From positions 19,574 to 83,573 of the forward strand of contig JABYQS010000160.1 in the NCBI GenBank assembly GCA_022592435.1: DNA of 64,000 nucleotides, written 5' to 3'. The stretch is from Cerioporus squamosus (lineage: Eukaryota > Basidiomycota > Agaricomycetes > Polyporales > Polyporaceae). The notes beneath the pieces are model-generated. The model was not told where the DNA came from and did no database searches. It saw only the letters and a list, made by a program, of their open reading frames with translations. Below, one piece after another: positions 25,607-38,352 of this stretch (its first letter is position 1; every line of letters starts with the position of its first letter). The position numbers and the translations under genes were made by a program.

Positions 25607-26137
25607 TCAAGACACCTCCACAGACGGTTCGAGTTCGGATGTCTCCCCGACCTGCTGGCGCGTCACTCTTCTAATGAGGCTATCCATCCTTGTGTAGTCC
25701 TCTTCGAGAAGATTATCGATATGCTCTCTCAGCCGCTCATTCTCTGCGCGCAACTCGGGCTCGAGCGCCGCGCGTCTCCGTATCTCGTCGTCCATGCGCC
25801 CGTCGCGGTCCGTGAGGACCTGGCATTGGCTCTTCCACCGCAGCACCTCCTGCTCAAGGAGGCGCACACGCTCCTCGTACGTCGCCTTGAGCATGGCGAT
25901 CCCCTCTCGCACCTTGCCTTCCGCGAGTGCGGCGCGCTCGGTGAGCTCGTTGTTCTCGGCAGACACGGAGGATGCGTGGGCGGAGGCCTTGCCGTAGAGT
26001 TCGCGGAAGAGGTCGCGGTCCTTCTCTGCTGCAATACGGCGGCGCTGAAGCTCCTCGTTCGTGGCGCGCAACTCGGCGAGCTTCTGCTCCCATTGCTCCG
26101 TCGTGAGCTGGCTGGTCGGCTGGTCCGAGGCAGACAT
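25607..26137 (-). CDS. Coiled-coil protein of unknown function
   Basis: Single-exon frame of 176 residues starting MSASDQPTSQLTTEQWEQ. Almost the whole length is charged and helical, with heptad-like patterns (LAELRATNEELQRRRIAAE, ENNELTERAALAEGKVRE, EERVRLLEQEVLRWKSQ, ELRAENERLREHIDNL), followed by a short acidic tail. This predicts an elongated dimeric coiled coil, perhaps a scaffold or tether. The frame is open to 26182 with earlier possible starts, but the chosen Met precedes the regular pattern. No family or partner can be named, and upstream exons cannot be excluded. Confidence 0.65.
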   Translation of the reverse strand: MSASDQPTSQLTTEQWEQKLAELRATNEELQRRRIAAEKDRDLFRELYGKASAHASSVSAENNELTERAALAEGKVREGIAMLKATYEERVRLLEQEVLRWKSQCQVLTDRDGRMDDEIRRRAALEPELRAENERLREHIDNLLEEDYTRMDSLIRRVTRQQVGETSELEPSVEVS

Positions 26138-27580
26138 TGTGGCTCTTATGGTACACAACTGGGAAGCAAGAGCTAAAATCATCCTTCGTGCCGCAGTTAA
26201 TGAGCTCGTAGTGGTCTCACCTTGATCTTCAGGAAGCTGTGAACGGTCTGGCAGAAGGTTAAACGTTAAACAACCACAGCAAGTTTCTCACGCCCTTGCC
26301 AGCGACGCAGCTGAAGGGCCACAGTACCAGTGGTACCGCCGCAAAGGGGACATGATAAGTAGTCATCAAGTAAAAAGTAAGCAGGTGAATGAGAACACAT
26401 CTATCTATTTGTGCCTACCTGGGCAAACCAGCAGGAGGGTCGCGATCGTTCAACGAAAAGCTGTCACTGTTAGCGCCGACATCCACCATGATATCTTTGC
26501 GCGCCTCCGTTTCCTTATACGGGCTATAATATTTCCTCATCCCCCCCTCCGCTTGTGAAGTTTGTGTGAAGTTTATTTCTGAGTATCTGCAATCTATGGC
26601 GTCTCCCCAGAGGGTGAGTATTCGCGCGTAAAAGGTGGCTACGAATTGGTAGTAGCGGGAGGGACCTTTGTAACTTGACTGCCAGTTTGTGCCCACGTCC
26701 TACAAGTTTATCATCATAGAAGGTCGTGCATATGTCATTTCGTGATCATAAGGGTCATGTAACATCCAACGAGGTAAAACGCTCGCCAGCCCTGCCGTCA
26801 AAAAGGCGGCATCCTGCCAATAGTTTGCCAAGGCATCGCAGCCGATGACGTTCAAAGCAATCCGGGCGACTCCCTACATCATCATGTTCGCCCTTGCTCC
26901 GGCCCGCGGTGGCCTGGGTGGACCATGCACCAGGCGTGGCGTAGTGGCGACGCGTAGGCTGGCGAGAAGAGCCAGCAGAAGCGGGACTCCGAATGCTCGC
27001 ACGTGCATTGATATTCGTCCTGGTCGTATAATGAGTGCGAGTGCAGCATGAGGACGGTGTTCATGCACGTACCTTCTAAGGGGGCGTGTGGCTTGCGAAC
27101 GACGTCACGGTGGGGCTGAGGTTGGTTGTGTGAGCGAGCATCGCTCGGACACGAGAACTTATCTAGAGGGCGCGCTTTGTCCGCCGAAGTCTAGCAGCAG
27201 CAGCATTGACACGCTTGGACCTTGCGCCGTTGTATGTGTGGCGCGACACCGCCCGTTCGGAGGTAGCCACAGCCCACCGTCCATACGCTTTGGCAGGGCT
27301 TGTACCTGGCGTCCACGGCCACGCCCAATGCTGAGCACAAAGCTGTCGCACTCGCACTGTGGGATATATCCGGATGAATAACGAGGGTGGTCTCGAACTA
27401 CTCGCACATAGGTCCGGACGCGAGCAAGGGACGCGGATCCCGAGCCGACTGTGTGCACGCATGATGAGGACTGTTCCAGATGCTACCACATAGACAATCA
27501 GATGGGCTACAAAGACAGATAGCAATACCATAGCTTGATCACAAACGGAAAGCGATACGAGCGTCCATCCCAAAGGTCCA
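26138..27580. other. Intergenic stretch, no gene recognised
   Basis: Between the 5' end of the coiled-coil gene and the 3' end of ASF1. Minus-strand frames at 26.42-26.70 kb and 26.87-27.07 kb (the latter with a hydrophobic, signal-like start) are short and match nothing I recognise. Confidence 0.35.
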
Positions 27581-28334
27581 TCATGTCGGCTTGCCGTTCA
27601 CCGTGATTTCTTCGTCTTCAATGTCGTCTGCGGATGGCACAGCGGCCGAGTTCGCAGCGCCTGCGGCCACTGTCGTTCCTCCCTGAGGAGGCGCAACATC
27701 CCTGCGACAGACGGGCGAAGCGATTGGCAAGCGTTCGGCATGGAGGGCAAAGGGGTCGAAAGCGACACTCACCACTTGATCTGGAACCTCGTCACCCTTG
27801 GTTTCGTGTTGATATCCCTCACCAACCGCTCGAAGCGGATGGGCTCTGGCAATGCCTCCTTCATCTCCTCGTTGTCGTACTCGGTGTTCTGATAGTATCC
27901 CACCCGGACGAACTCTTGCTCCTTGTACGAACCAGTCAAAATGAGAGCGGCGACGCCGAGGACGTCTTCCGGAGGAATCTTCGAAGGATTTGGTGCAGAG
28001 CCTTCGAACTCGAAGGCATTGACACCGACAGGTACTGGCCCCACTAGGCAGTCGTCGAGTTCTTGGTCGAGTTCCTCGTTCCCCGGTGACGCGACGTAGA
28101 TGAGCCGCCATTCAAGATCTTCCCACCAATAGACATGAGTGTTCACCTCACTTCATGTATTAGAAAAGGGCTTACCTTCGGGAAGAGGTGCTATGCAGTC
28201 GAATGTAACGCGGAAGTGGTATGGGTCCAGGAAGCGGGCAGGGTTGTTGAGAAACTCGACATTCTGTTCGACCATTAGGTCTTTACTTGCGCGTCAAGGC
28301 AATAAATACTCACTCTAATAGTTACTATGGACAT
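27581..28334 (-). CDS. ASF1: Histone chaperone ASF1
   Basis: Binds the H3-H4 dimer and hands it to assembly factors during replication-coupled and independent nucleosome assembly; acts in the nucleus. Spliced model on the minus strand: 28334-28314, 28263-28176, 28118-27773 and 27701-27581, giving 191 residues, usual for a fungal ASF1. It begins [18 protein letters not shown], followed by [76 protein letters not shown] and [18 protein letters not shown], all hallmarks of the conserved immunoglobulin-like core, then a short acidic tail. The first exon codes only seven residues. The gene is divergent from the MPP6-like gene across 310 nt containing two ACGCGT boxes, which suits S-phase expression (inference from the role of MBF). 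Confidence 0.96.
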
Positions 28335-28644
28335 CTTGTACGCCGCGAAATGGGAGACAGAGGGAGGGAGGAGGAGGAGATGGTGGCGGATCGGTGGCAA
28401 GCCTGAGCAGTGCCGCCGCGACACTCAAAGACGCGTCAGGTCACAGTGACAGACGCGTTACGAGTGACTGCGTCACATGGCCGATGGCGCAACGGCCAGA
28501 ACGCTCCTACCGTGGCTGCGCGTTCGACTCTGGCTGTGTGCAACTTGTGCTCGCGCACTTCTTCTTTCCGAACCATCACTAGCTGTGGGCAAGGCTGGCT
28601 CTCTTCGCTCGTTCTCTTTGACGTCCTAGTGCTGGTCTCCAATC
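28335..28644. promoter_or_regulatory. Divergent promoter of ASF1 and the MPP6-like gene
   Basis: The 310 nt between the two start codons. It contains two perfect ACGCGT boxes (28431-28436 and 28453-28458) and a pyrimidine-rich tract next to the MPP6-like ATG. No TATA box is evident on either side. Confidence 0.65.
28431..28458. promoter_or_regulatory. Pair of ACGCGT (MCB / MBF-type) boxes
   Basis: ACGCGT occurs at 28431-28436 and 28453-28458, start points 22 nt apart (about two helical turns), roughly 100 and 120 nt upstream of the ASF1 ATG. This hexamer is the core of the MluI cell-cycle box bound by the MBF factor in yeasts and is typical of G1/S genes. The match is exact; its use here is inferred. 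Confidence 0.6.
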
Positions 28645-29845
28645 ATGTCTGGGAAAACACTGAGCAATGGCACGATGAGCCTCCGGTTCATGCAAAATGC
28701 TCAGCGAGCGAAGTTGCAGGCGCAGGTGGAGGCAGAACAGGCCAAGGTTAAGGACGACGCGGAGTGGTCCGTCTCGCAGGAAGTGAGGGATGCATGGGGC
28801 ATTGGGAGGTCATCATCCACTGGGTAAGTTCTACGGACAAGCTCACCGCAATATCAGTAATGATGGAACCCAAATAGCGACGAGGTCCAGCATGAGACTT
28901 CGTATGTTCCTTTCATATTCCAATCGGACCTCGGAGAGGGGTCGTCTTCAGCGACACCCTCGAGCAGTACACCAACGTTCCGAGGGCGTCGTACGTTCAA
29001 TGCCCGCGGGAAAGAAGTTGTACAAGAAGAGGTGAGTAGTACTCAGTAAACTATGGCAAGGGCTATCCATCTGTTAGCGCGGCCCATTCGCTTGGAGTAT
29101 TTGAGCCATAGCACAAGTCCACGTCGCAACTGGGCTACATCTCATCTGCTCTTGTGTGCTCAGGACGCACGGGGTATAGCCCACTGCGTACGTTGTCGGG
29201 GGGAGGGGAGATCGTTAGGATCAGACCCGCGAGGTCTCCCTTCGTTCCCGAGAGATACTAGTGACAAAGCAGGTGGTCAATTCCACAGTCTCCTCCTTTC
29301 ACCGCCATGGACAAGGCTAAGGGTGCCGTGGTACTTCTCTGTGTATTGAGGAGCCTTGCCTATGATGCGTAATCTGTTACTGACAGCCTGCACCTCATCA
29401 CCAGACCAAGACGGAACAGGGCGAGGCCGCTTTGCAGGATGGAGAACGACAAGACGGCTTCAACGCCGATACTGCTACGCGCATCGCGGGCGAGAAGCCT
29501 CGGTCGAGGTTCGAAAAACTACCCACATCAATATTTGGCTTCCGCGCACCCATATCGACGCAGCGCGACTCGAAGAAACCCCGTACGCAGACAGCACAAA
29601 TGCTCATTCGCGAAGACGTCTCCGCACGGCCTCCGGCGTCCCTGCAGCCATCAGATTCCAAACCACCTATACCACCAGCTGTGGGTTTTGTCAAGCCTGC
29701 GGGCGTAGACGAGCCCGGACGACCGCCTCGGACGACAGCTGCTGACTGCCGCAAGCGCGACAGGGAGCAGGACCCTAGCCCCGATCAGCCGGGATCGGAG
29801 GGGAAGAAGAAACAGAAGAGAAAAGAGAAAAAGACGAGTTCCTGA
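28645..29845 (+). CDS. MPP6-like nuclear exosome cofactor (M-phase phosphoprotein 6 family)
   Basis: Member of the MPP6 family, nuclear proteins that help the RNA exosome with its Rrp6/Mtr4 partners in rRNA processing and RNA decay. Exons: 28645-28823, 28878-29031 and 29405-29845, giving 257 residues. The diagnostic motif is near the N terminus (LSNGTMSLRFMQNAQRAK), followed by a charged helix (QVEAEQAKVKDDAEW), then RGRRTFNARGKEV, a disordered middle, KPRSRFEKLPTSIFGFRAP, and a basic Lys-rich tail that fits a nuclear localisation signal. The third exon is placed at the acceptor that keeps frame; the 373-nt intron before it is long and could hide a further exon. It shares a promoter with ASF1. 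The family call rests on the short motif, so it is probable rather than certain. Confidence 0.72.
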
Positions 29846-32800
29846 GTCGTATACCCTACTTCTCGTTCGACGTTACTGCGGCGACACGAGGCCTGTCCGC
29901 TGCGGTTCGTGGTTCCATACCAGCGATGACACAATACATCCTGTGCGTCATTCTTCCAGTGCGATTCTATCCACGTCCGGTGATTGCTGAGCGACGCAAT
30001 GCTTCCCAGTTATGTATGTCTCCATGTCTAACACGGACTTTCATGACCGTGTCTGTTGATCGGCGAGCTGTTTTTTGAGTCCGATGAGGGGTCCTACCCG
30101 CATGGACGTACCTTCCCTGTCAGCAGTTTGGAAATGGGAGCGCCTCGCTCACAGCATCTCCGCGGTTCTATCTATCGCACAACCTATCCTGAAGAGCCCG
30201 AGGAGTATGGATGCGCCAGGTACGCAGCTGTCTTCGTTTGTTCACTTGTGCCCTCAGATCAGTTACCAGGCCCCCGTCCTTCGGCGCCTCACCGGGCAAG
30301 AATCTGGCATTCAGTCAAGTGCCAGTCCAGATGATTATGAGCTTGCTTCGGTGGCCTTACTCGTGACTCATTCCGCCTTCATCCGTCTCCAGAGAACTTG
30401 CATGGTCCGAGCCGGAGTTGTCTCTGTCGTTCAACACAGTGTCAGTGTCGGGTACCTCTCCGCGAGTATCGTGCCCTCTACGTCCGATGCCAAACAGATA
30501 TCCGTGCCCGGGTCGCTCGTCGGCGTGGTGCCCGATGTGTCAGGTTACAAACTCTCAACCGCGTCTCAGGCTGTCCTCGGCAGAGCAAAATGTGGCAAAC
30601 GACAGGACGCCTCCACCATTGCCGCACAATCGGCTTGCCAAGCTGCGCTTAGGAACACGTTCTTCGAAAGCGAAGGCAGACTGCTGGAAACTACGTGTTC
30701 CTCTTCCGGAAGACGGCGTATTGTGGCACCGCGTTCTAACTTCTGCTCACGCGTTCCTCGGTCGTAATCCGGCAATGCCCTCACTTTATGGAGTAAACAG
30801 GCGATACCACCCTCAGGTCGGTCTTTGATACATGCGCGTGTGTTAGTTCAGCCACGCTGAACTTCTGAAGAGCCTTCCCAGCCCGCTCGCCATTCAGTTC
30901 AAGAAGATTGCGCGCGTCCTTGGACCTCGTCCTGGATTCCTGGTAGTCCGCAGTTCGATCGCTGCTTTGTTCCCCGGAGTCGTATGGAGCTTGAACGGGC
31001 AGCGTAGAAGATGTAAGACGACACCAACGTTGTTCCGCCAGCGCCATGGAAGTGCGATGTCCTGGAATCTGAGCTTGAGCTTGAGACGACGCACAGATGA
31101 CCCTTTCGCTTCCGTATATGGACTCAGGGGGGAGCTCACTCAGAGCAGCGGAATCTGTGCGAGGGATCTGCGTGTGAGACGGTCCGAATATCCAGAGGCC
31201 GGACATCCTATTGCAGGGGCCTCACGTCCTATTGCTGAGGGCAGATCTGTGCGACGGTGGCACTCGGTGTCTATAGGTGTGTACGTCAGACGTTCTGGGG
31301 CTGTTCTTGTGCTGACTGACATGACAGATTTATACCAGCTTAGCACCCCGGCGCAGTCAGCGCAGATGTGCATACGTATGTTCACGAGTGGCCAGCCTTA
31401 GCTGGCTGCGTCATCTTCAGGTATCAGTACAAGGTTCAAGTCAGATGTTCCGCCCATGCTCGTGCAGACGATCCGACGATGCGTAAGTTCTGTCATCGAA
31501 ACCCGGTGTCGCAAATTCATAGGCTCACTTATTTCACAGGTATGGCCGCTTCACCATAGCCTGTGTAGTTCATCGGCGATACACGGCATCCTCGCCTTGA
31601 TTCTATCTCGCAGATCAGTAACCAGCATTTCACCAATGCCGCCTACTCGCCAATATTGGTGAAGTTTTGTCAAGGGTGCACGCCGACGCAACGAGGCTTG
31701 TGGGCCGGCCACACTGCACAGGTACGGCGCGACAGGCTCAGACCGGCAATTGTACGTAGACGCGCTAACTATCCACTCATCTGTCAAACTCGTGGACTGA
31801 TGCATCAGGAAGGCGGCTTCCGAAGGCCAGAAGCGTGTCAAACGCATAAGGACAGAAGTCGCCGTTGGACTCTGCTGCATCGAGGGAACCAAGGACGCAA
31901 TCCGCGTGCCATGGTAGGGCTGCCGGAAGGAACACGGTCCGATATCTTCGCGGACTCGACCGCGTGAGCATGCGAAGAGCTGCTAGCCAACTTCGGCGCC
32001 ATGGACAAGGTTCGAAGGGAAGTAGGAACTTACATGCTTCTCATACATTTGGCTGATAGCAATTCAACACATCCTCTTCCATGAAACCAGGATTGCCCTT
32101 GATGGCCGGATGTCTCTATGGGCGTGGAATGTCTCTGTCGTGTCGTTGGGTCGGTCTCGGTATTAACCACCTCATATATACCAGGAGTGGACTAGTGCCA
32201 ACTTGGACCATTTTTGCCGAATAAGCTTATCGTAGCGGACGCGCGAACGTGACAGACCCGAGCGCGACGCCCGTCAAGAGCCAGTTCCCCTGAGTAGACG
32301 ACCATACCGTAAGTGCGTCCCCATTCCCGTGTATCCCCCCTTTAGATCCGATAAATCGCGGGGCATATCTGCAGACACCGCGCCCTATCAATCCCTGCCC
32401 CCGCCTCTGACGTCCTTCTCTGCCGTCACAATATGAACGTCCCACCCGACACCTCTCTCTGGCCTGCGTAACGCCGCGTAGCGGCCTCGTGCACTATCCG
32501 GAGTACAGGTTCACGGCGCCCATTGCTGGCGCCATGTACTGTGGCCGAAGAACCTACACTCGCGTCGCCACAATCGGCAAGCTATTTGCAGTACATGTGT
32601 GTACTGCGAAGCCGGTGTAAACGATATAGCGGAGGCGCGTATCCCAGAACCCGCGAGGACGCCAGGTCGTGGCTTCTTAGCGCACCTGACGAATGCGGGG
32701 TTACGTATCTGACGCTAGCGGTAGCGTTATTTCCGGCACCGTGGTACCAGACGACGGGGGTTTCACTGGAAATCGCTTGGGCTTCAAGTTGCACGGACCT

Positions 32801-35800
32801 TCAGTCCGCTGAGTTAAGATAATCATCATTCCACGCTTTGGATACTCGTAGGGATAGACGAGGTCACTTACGAACGTGCAGAGTGTACGGAGGCCAACCT
32901 AGGCCAACACTCAGCACCTCAGGTTCCGGTACGACTATCTGATGGAGGCGTAGAACACCCTTCAATGTCGCTTCCGTGCGGTGCTGCGAAGCAGACAGGA
33001 GCGGACACGCGTGCAGAAAATCTGTACGCACGAACCTTGAAATCTGCTAGACAGCTTCTGGTATAGCACCCAAAAGAACCTTCGGTGACTAGCGCATAAT
33101 GACGAAGTACGGCGTGGTCGTCTGCTGGAAAGCCCAGCGATGGCCGAGCGCTCCTACATCTCACGCAGTCGGTGGCGGAGTATATCGCAGCCACAGGTCA
33201 TAACAGCGGACGACGCAGTCCTCTGGCGATGAGAGTGTATCGTCAGTACCAAGCAGTGTTTCCACTCCGCTCTGCAAGACATACCTCGTAGGCACGTGGA
33301 CAAGGTGATGAGGAGAAACCCACTACATCGAGTCGAGGCTCTATTGTGGACCGCCGACGCCGACCAGACTACATTATACGTAAGTACTGGCGGTCGATGG
33401 GGGCGTCACAACTACTGAACACTCGGAGTTCCTGGCAATTTCACAGGCTTATTGGTCTAGTCGGAAACTATGCTGAGACCATGAGGGTATGTCAAAGACG
33501 CGCCAGTGGTCGGGAGATGGCGAACATACCTAAGTGACATAGCGCGGCCGGGCTCACGGATACTAGTCCGGATCTGTGGAGTTTCGTAGGCAGCGAGCTG
33601 CGGTCATGACATGTGTACATTACATCCTGGAGCCTGCGCGGGACCATACTGGGATCCTCGTCGCAGTGTTCAATCTGACGTACCTTTGACATCTCCTGTC
33701 AAGCGGAGAATGTTGATCACCGGATTTCGAACCTTCGATGACAGCGAGTAAAGATGACCCTGCCATTCAGCAGTGCATGAGAACGCCGGAGATGATGGTC
33801 GCTCCTATGTTGCGGGTATGAGTATCATCAGATGAAGCCTTCAGTGCGTGATGAGCGGACTGGAAGGAACCAGCAGGACCATCAGGAGATGGGCCTCCGG
33901 ATGTCCGAAGCATCCTGGGGGTTTACGGGCGCGTAACGTGTGCGCGGATGCATGTGGATACGGTGTCTGTATCTGCCATGGATGGTTTCGCGTTCTCAGC
34001 GTCCTCGAGCCTGAGATACATGGGCGTGTACTTACCTAACTGGCTTCTGTCTCGCATGCTCATGCGCTCGCTCGGATAGCGTCAATCAAGAACGCCCTTC
34101 ACGCAGTACTCGACGAACCTTAGGCACATCCCGAGCCTAATCTTGCACGGTGCCTCGTCAACTATCAAGCTCTTGCTGCGATTCGGAGTAAGGGGAAGAT
34201 TTAACATACTTATTGTGAAACCGTAGAGGCATTCGCATGAGCGATTCTTCAGGCTCTCGCATTGCGCTTTGGGAATGTTAACGGCCATCGACGCCCATGT
34301 TGCACAGAGCGTGGATGGATCGTGTTCGCTGAATGCGTCTAATCACATATATGTCCGGAAGGCGTCAAGGTGGCGTCCGGACATGTGTTCATGTGAGGGA
34401 CATGTCCGTCCTGCCTCGACACGTCAGCCTTACATATGCGACCATGGTAGCGGAGATGAAGCATTAGTCCTACAGGGATTGGGGGGTCCGCTCTGTGCGG
34501 CCTCTTGATCACGTCGCTCGAGGAGAGGTAAATTAAGTAAGTATCTCTCGCCTTCAGGCAGAAGCCGATGGTATAAGTGCCACGTACCAGTCGTAATGAG
34601 GCGATCAAGCAACGTTACTGGTGGACTCGACGCCGTCGTGGCGTCTGTGGAAAATTAGGACTTTGTCACTGGTGTCCATGACGTGAATGAACTGCTGGAA
34701 GATATCCCTATCATCCCGCAAGAGCTTCAGCGTTCAATTGCTTCACCTGTGTTTGACAGTGGAGTATGATACTAAGAGAACTCAGCTGCGTTGGATGGTG
34801 TATGTGCATGAGAACTCCTGCGCGTGAGACCGCGTGGCTGCATGACCGGATATCTTTCCCATGGCTCGAGTTCGCGCTAAGCAACGCATTGCTGAGAGAC
34901 TCAACACGCCACATCCTGTTGTCTCTCCCCTCGAGGCGCAGACACGAGGCTAGACCAGCCACGACGTCCAGCAAGCTTCTTGGAGGTGATCGCCGCTGGC
35001 ACGCCACATACTGAGTCCGTCCTATACCTATCTGCCGACGCCACCGTTCACTTGTACATAGGGCGCATGTTGGTACGCGATATGCCGCGGGAGCGTACGA
35101 CGTTTACCGATCCGGTCGCGCTACTGGTTGTACTGCGAGATAACGTCAGGGTTGCTGCGTACAAGAAGCCGACTTGGTAAATTCACCGAACTCACCGGTG
35201 ATCCGTATACTCAGTGTACGTCACCGTGAGCGGCGGTGCTTTGGTACTTGGTGCGCGCGCAGTCGACAATGACCTGTCAGAGTGTCAATACCCATAGCCC
35301 AGTGTCAAGGGGGGCAGGCGCTGCGCGCCGTCCACGTACAATCCTCCCAGGCGGCCGCCATACGTCTCCCCGAATAGCAGGATGCCGAGAGCCTTGAACA
35401 CGTCTAGAATGCCATATTGCTCTCCGGTATAGGAATTGTTCCATTCCAGCTGTCAGCGCGATGGTAACCCGACGACAGACATACACCGGCATACAAGGCA
35501 GGTGGAAGTACGGCTCCGTCCGTGCCCCGGACTTGTCAAGGCAGTACTTCCCAGCATCATCTCCATCGGCGGCGGGAAGTGGGTGCTCCCTAGGCACTGT
35601 GGAAGCTCGAGTGCCTACAAAGCCTTGCTGTCATTCAGGCACGCATGCACGCACCCGAGGAAGGCACACGCAGACGTAAGCGTGCCGCACTTTGAACCCA
35701 GAAGACTCCTTGACAGCTCTTGTCAAATGTCGCGGGTGACCGTTGTCCCTTGGGGTTCCCAGTTCCGCGAAGCTCTCCGTCGTCCGAGGGATCCTGAGGA

Positions 35801-38330
35801 CCGCATGCACTGGCAGGGTCGGCACCACCAAGCTCCAGCGCCGGAAGCTGAGTTGCATGGCAAGGAGCATCTCGAGATTCTGGAGACCTCGGTCCTCGCC
35901 GCCACTTCATCTGATGCTGCCTTCTGTTGTCGGCGGGAAGAGGAGTGTACTTCTGTGACCTTCTAGGCTTACCCACCCCTCTACAGTGCAGGGCGTGTGC
36001 CCGAAGGGCGTCGCAGTCGCCGCTTGTGGCCAGACAGCTGTCACAGTGGAACATAGAACGCCGTGAGCGTGGATAGCGCGGGTTCAACCCAGAAAGATGC
36101 AAACCATACCAAGTCACCTTGCCATCTGATAGTGCAGCATAATCATTATGCCGTGGCCGTGTGCATGTGTTACGACATGGCACCCATCGACCCTGCCTGT
36201 TGCGACTCAAACTGTCAGCGATCGTCAATCTACCAGAGCGGCAGCGGAAACGTAGCAATGCATCAGCGCATCTCCACGTCAGCGGAGGCGTCTGCGCTCG
36301 ACCTCCGCGGTCGGCAAGCCCAGAGGTAAGCGAGCTATTTTGAGTCTCGCCGCAACGGCCCGTAGACGGACGCTCGATGCTGAACGCCTGCCGAGGTCGA
36401 GTAGGGGCCCGTCGCTGGGGCATCGGACGCCCACAACGGCAGCATGTCGACTGCGACGTCGTGCACTGAGACCCGAGTTGTCAACCGGTGCGTATTGTCG
36501 TACAGCATAGTAGCATGTTACGTTGGGCATGGCGTTATTCAGGTCGGCATTGGAACAGCATCATCTAGCGATGAGAAGCATCAGTACATGTGTAGGATAG
36601 GGACAGAACTTACCGTCATCACGCAACCGATGCGGAGAGGCGACTGAAGGCCATCGCCGCAGATCACAGCTTGTCGCGATGGCCATTTGTGACGGGAGCC
36701 ATGCTTTCTCGCAGTCCTCGAAGCAAAGCGGGCATAACGGACCTCGTCGCGAAGTCGAATGCATCTTGTGTATAGAATCCGAAGACCTATTCGGATGACC
36801 TAGTGGACGAAGTTGATCATGCGTCAGGATACCTCTCGAAGTTGGAAGCTCAAGGTGAGACTCACCATCCGTGCGATGACGTTACTCCTGCGCTCCTGTC
36901 CATCTCAAGCTGCGCATCGATACACATCGGAGAAGCACGAAATTGCGCTCACATCCCGAGACGAGCATGAGTTTCCGGTACTCCAGTCTGTTCACATAGC
37001 AACGCATGCCCGCCGTCCCTGAGGCCTGACAGTTCACACTGCGCATCGCACCCAGCGCAAGGGTCATCGTGAGCGGGAATCGAGTCTTGACAGGTCGCGA
37101 TATGCGACATCTAGACAACGAGCAACAGGGCAATTATGAGCAAACGAACAGGGGCATCCGAGGCCATAAACGCGCGGATCAGACGCACCTATTGCCCGGG
37201 TGCCACGATTATGCCAGATCTGTACTGGCGCGAAAGTTGAAACAATGTTGGCGTAGCCAGCGCGGCCCTCGTCCGCGTGCCCGAGCGCACACTCTCCGAC
37301 AGGCCGTGCGTATCGCGCAGCGGCGTCGCCGTGGTGAGGAGTCTGAGGGAGAGCGTACCTGCCAATGGCGGGGCTCACGTATTCACTGCGGTGCATATCT
37401 TGAGGCTCGACCAGGCTAGGCTCTTAGTCAAGCTCACAGCCTACGACACCAACGATGCCGGGTTCTTCGTGTCTTTGGAATCCGCAGCAAAAGAAGACAA
37501 CGCGGGTTTGCACTTACTAACACATTTGCAAGCTTCGCGTCTGGATATTCGAGCATCACGTCCGTGTTCGACACAAAGCATGGGCCTCTGCTGCCGCTCG
37601 CAGTGGCTTGGCGTTGGGAGACCCTCATATGCACCTGGGCACTGCGGCGGGGGTGGTCCGGTTGCAAGGTCACGGCTCCGGAGGTGGTGGCGATGGACGA
37701 AGGTACTTATCCATGATGATGTCGAATTGGTTATCCGGATATCCGGATATGGGACACTCTGGACGCTCGTCTGGTCGACCAGAGGGCGACAAGAAGGTGG
37801 CACCTGTGACTTAGATATCCGGCCTGTCAATAGTCGACTCCGAAAGGACTTGTCATGGATTCTTAGCTTCATACATGAGACTGCCAGACACGTGTTGGTT
37901 CTAGGTTCATTGGCAGATAGCACGGGCGACAGCATCGAAATTGAGCAGAGGACCCAAGGCGTCCGGGAAAGGCAGAATAAGTATCTCGACGTTGACACTT
38001 GGCAAGTCTCACATGTAGGTAGGAAAGCTAAACGAGGGTACATGGGACCCGCGGCGCGAGCAGCATGCGGTGATCGTCCGCTCAAGCGGGAGGCTGAGGG
38101 ATAGGATGGGGACCCTGGATATCTGCGCTGGCGACTGAGACAAAGTTAGCGTTCGAATCCACCGCGGCGCTCATACCGGTACAGCAGCAGACTCTCACCC
38201 ATGGCCCACGAGGGCATACTAGTGGTCTTCGTAAACCGTCATCCAAATACACCCCAACGCGAAGGGACAAGGCGGCTTCAGTAGTGACGCCGAAAATATC
38301 ACCTGGCAACCACTTACGGCGTCAGATCCC

Positions 38331-38352
38331 TGCGTTCTGCAGACAGAACGCA
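38331..38352. repeat. Perfect short inverted repeat
   Basis: TGCGTTCTG, a four-base spacer CAGA, then CAGAACGCA: a 9-bp perfect stem. The flanks also repeat (GATCCC on both sides), but no U tract follows and no adjacent gene is known, so a role is not assigned. Confidence 0.6.

Noticed and set aside
30075..30767. A 230-codon open frame on the plus strand
   Set aside because: Composition is Ser-rich but shows no motif, no promoter signal and no splice partners; comparable chance frames occur elsewhere in the window.
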